Source: Candidatus Muproteobacteria bacterium RIFCSPHIGHO2_01_FULL_65_16
GTDB lineage: Bacteria > Pseudomonadota > Gammaproteobacteria > Acidiferrobacterales > Sulfurifustaceae
NCBI GenBank assembly: GCA_001785175.1
Contig: MFSY01000075.1
Span: forward strand, 6,402 to 12,068
Length of the DNA stretch: 5,667 bases
Reading direction: 5' to 3'
The notes under the pieces were generated by a model. That model ran no database searches. It had not been told where the DNA came from and saw nothing but the letters and a program-made list of their open reading frames with translations. Both the position numbers and the translations under genes were made by a program. Positions 5,532 to 5,667 of this stretch are shown piece after piece (position 1 is the first letter of the stretch; each line of letters begins with the position of its first letter).

Positions 5532-5667
5532 TATGTCACTTCGGTATACCCGCCGGCGCGGCCGCCCCTGCCCCACTGGTCGCCTAAAGACCGACTGATT
5601 GACCATATTCTGGATATGGGCTTAACTGTGGTGGCGCAAAGACAGCGCAAGAAACGTAAATGAAGCC
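5532..5667. other. region upstream of miaA with no recognised gene
   Basis: No minus-strand reading frame here resembles the end of MutL, the usual upstream neighbour of miaA. The part nearest miaA is GC-rich and the outer 70 bases are richer in A and T. An inverted repeat, CCATAT (5603-5608) and ATATGG (5614-5619) around a 5-base centre, is the only clear structure. I could not assign a convincing miaA promoter; weak hexamer-like sequences exist on both strands but none pairs well. Confidence 0.4.

Noticed and set aside
5532..5606. Longer MiaA starting at ATG 5606
   Set aside because: The added 25 residues are basic and not conserved, and the ATG at 5531 aligns in register with E. coli MiaA.
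4896..5663. Plus-strand open frame (255 codons) antisense to miaA
   Set aside because: Shadow frame over the conserved MiaA coding sequence; only its last bases lie outside miaA, and these are noted separately.
1..5667. A previously undescribed defence, mobile or biosynthetic system
   Set aside because: Every gene belongs to the conserved miaA-hfq-hflX-hflK-hflC-DUF2065-hisZ cluster. There is no CRISPR array, transposase, integrase, tRNA or unfamiliar gene, and no sign of insertion apart from the short palindrome.

Overview
This window is a conserved housekeeping gene cluster from a high-GC member of the Proteobacteria, most likely a gammaproteobacterium. All genes lie on the minus strand, so transcription runs from high to low coordinates. 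The order is miaA, hfq, hflX, hflK, hflC, a small DUF2065 (YjeT-like) membrane protein, then the start of hisZ. The miaA-hfq-hflX-hflK-hflC order is the classic gammaproteobacterial 'hfq superoperon'. A DUF2065 gene followed by hisZ after hflC is typical of lineages that use the short form of HisG (unlike E. coli, which has no HisZ). I cannot name a genus from this sequence.

Layout from the 5' end of the operon. Positions 5532-5667 lie upstream of miaA and show no recognisable gene; mutL, the usual upstream neighbour, is not visible. miaA (4494-5531) encodes the tRNA A37 dimethylallyltransferase. hfq (4208-4474) encodes the RNA chaperone, with a strong ribosome binding site and a perfect TATAAT box embedded in the end of miaA. 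hflX (2878-4200) encodes a ribosome-splitting GTPase and probably starts at TTG. hflK (1615-2841, GTG start) and hflC (746-1615) share one base at a TGATG junction; their membrane proteins assemble together and modulate FtsH. The DUF2065 gene (533-724) follows closely. After a 179-base gap holding an 80-bp double-hairpin palindrome (398-477), hisZ begins at 353 and runs off the left edge.

The genes share a theme of translation and stress quality control: MiaA modifies tRNA, Hfq controls mRNA through small RNAs, HflX rescues stalled ribosomes, and HflKC tunes membrane proteolysis. hisZ belongs to histidine biosynthesis.

I found no sign of a new biological system. The most interesting signals are regulatory. 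Two perfect (ARN)4 tracts, the motif bound by the distal face of Hfq, lie in the hfq leader; one overlaps the hfq ribosome binding site and the other encodes an Asn-rich tail on MiaA. The 80-bp palindrome before hisZ also has the look of a dispersed intergenic repeat.
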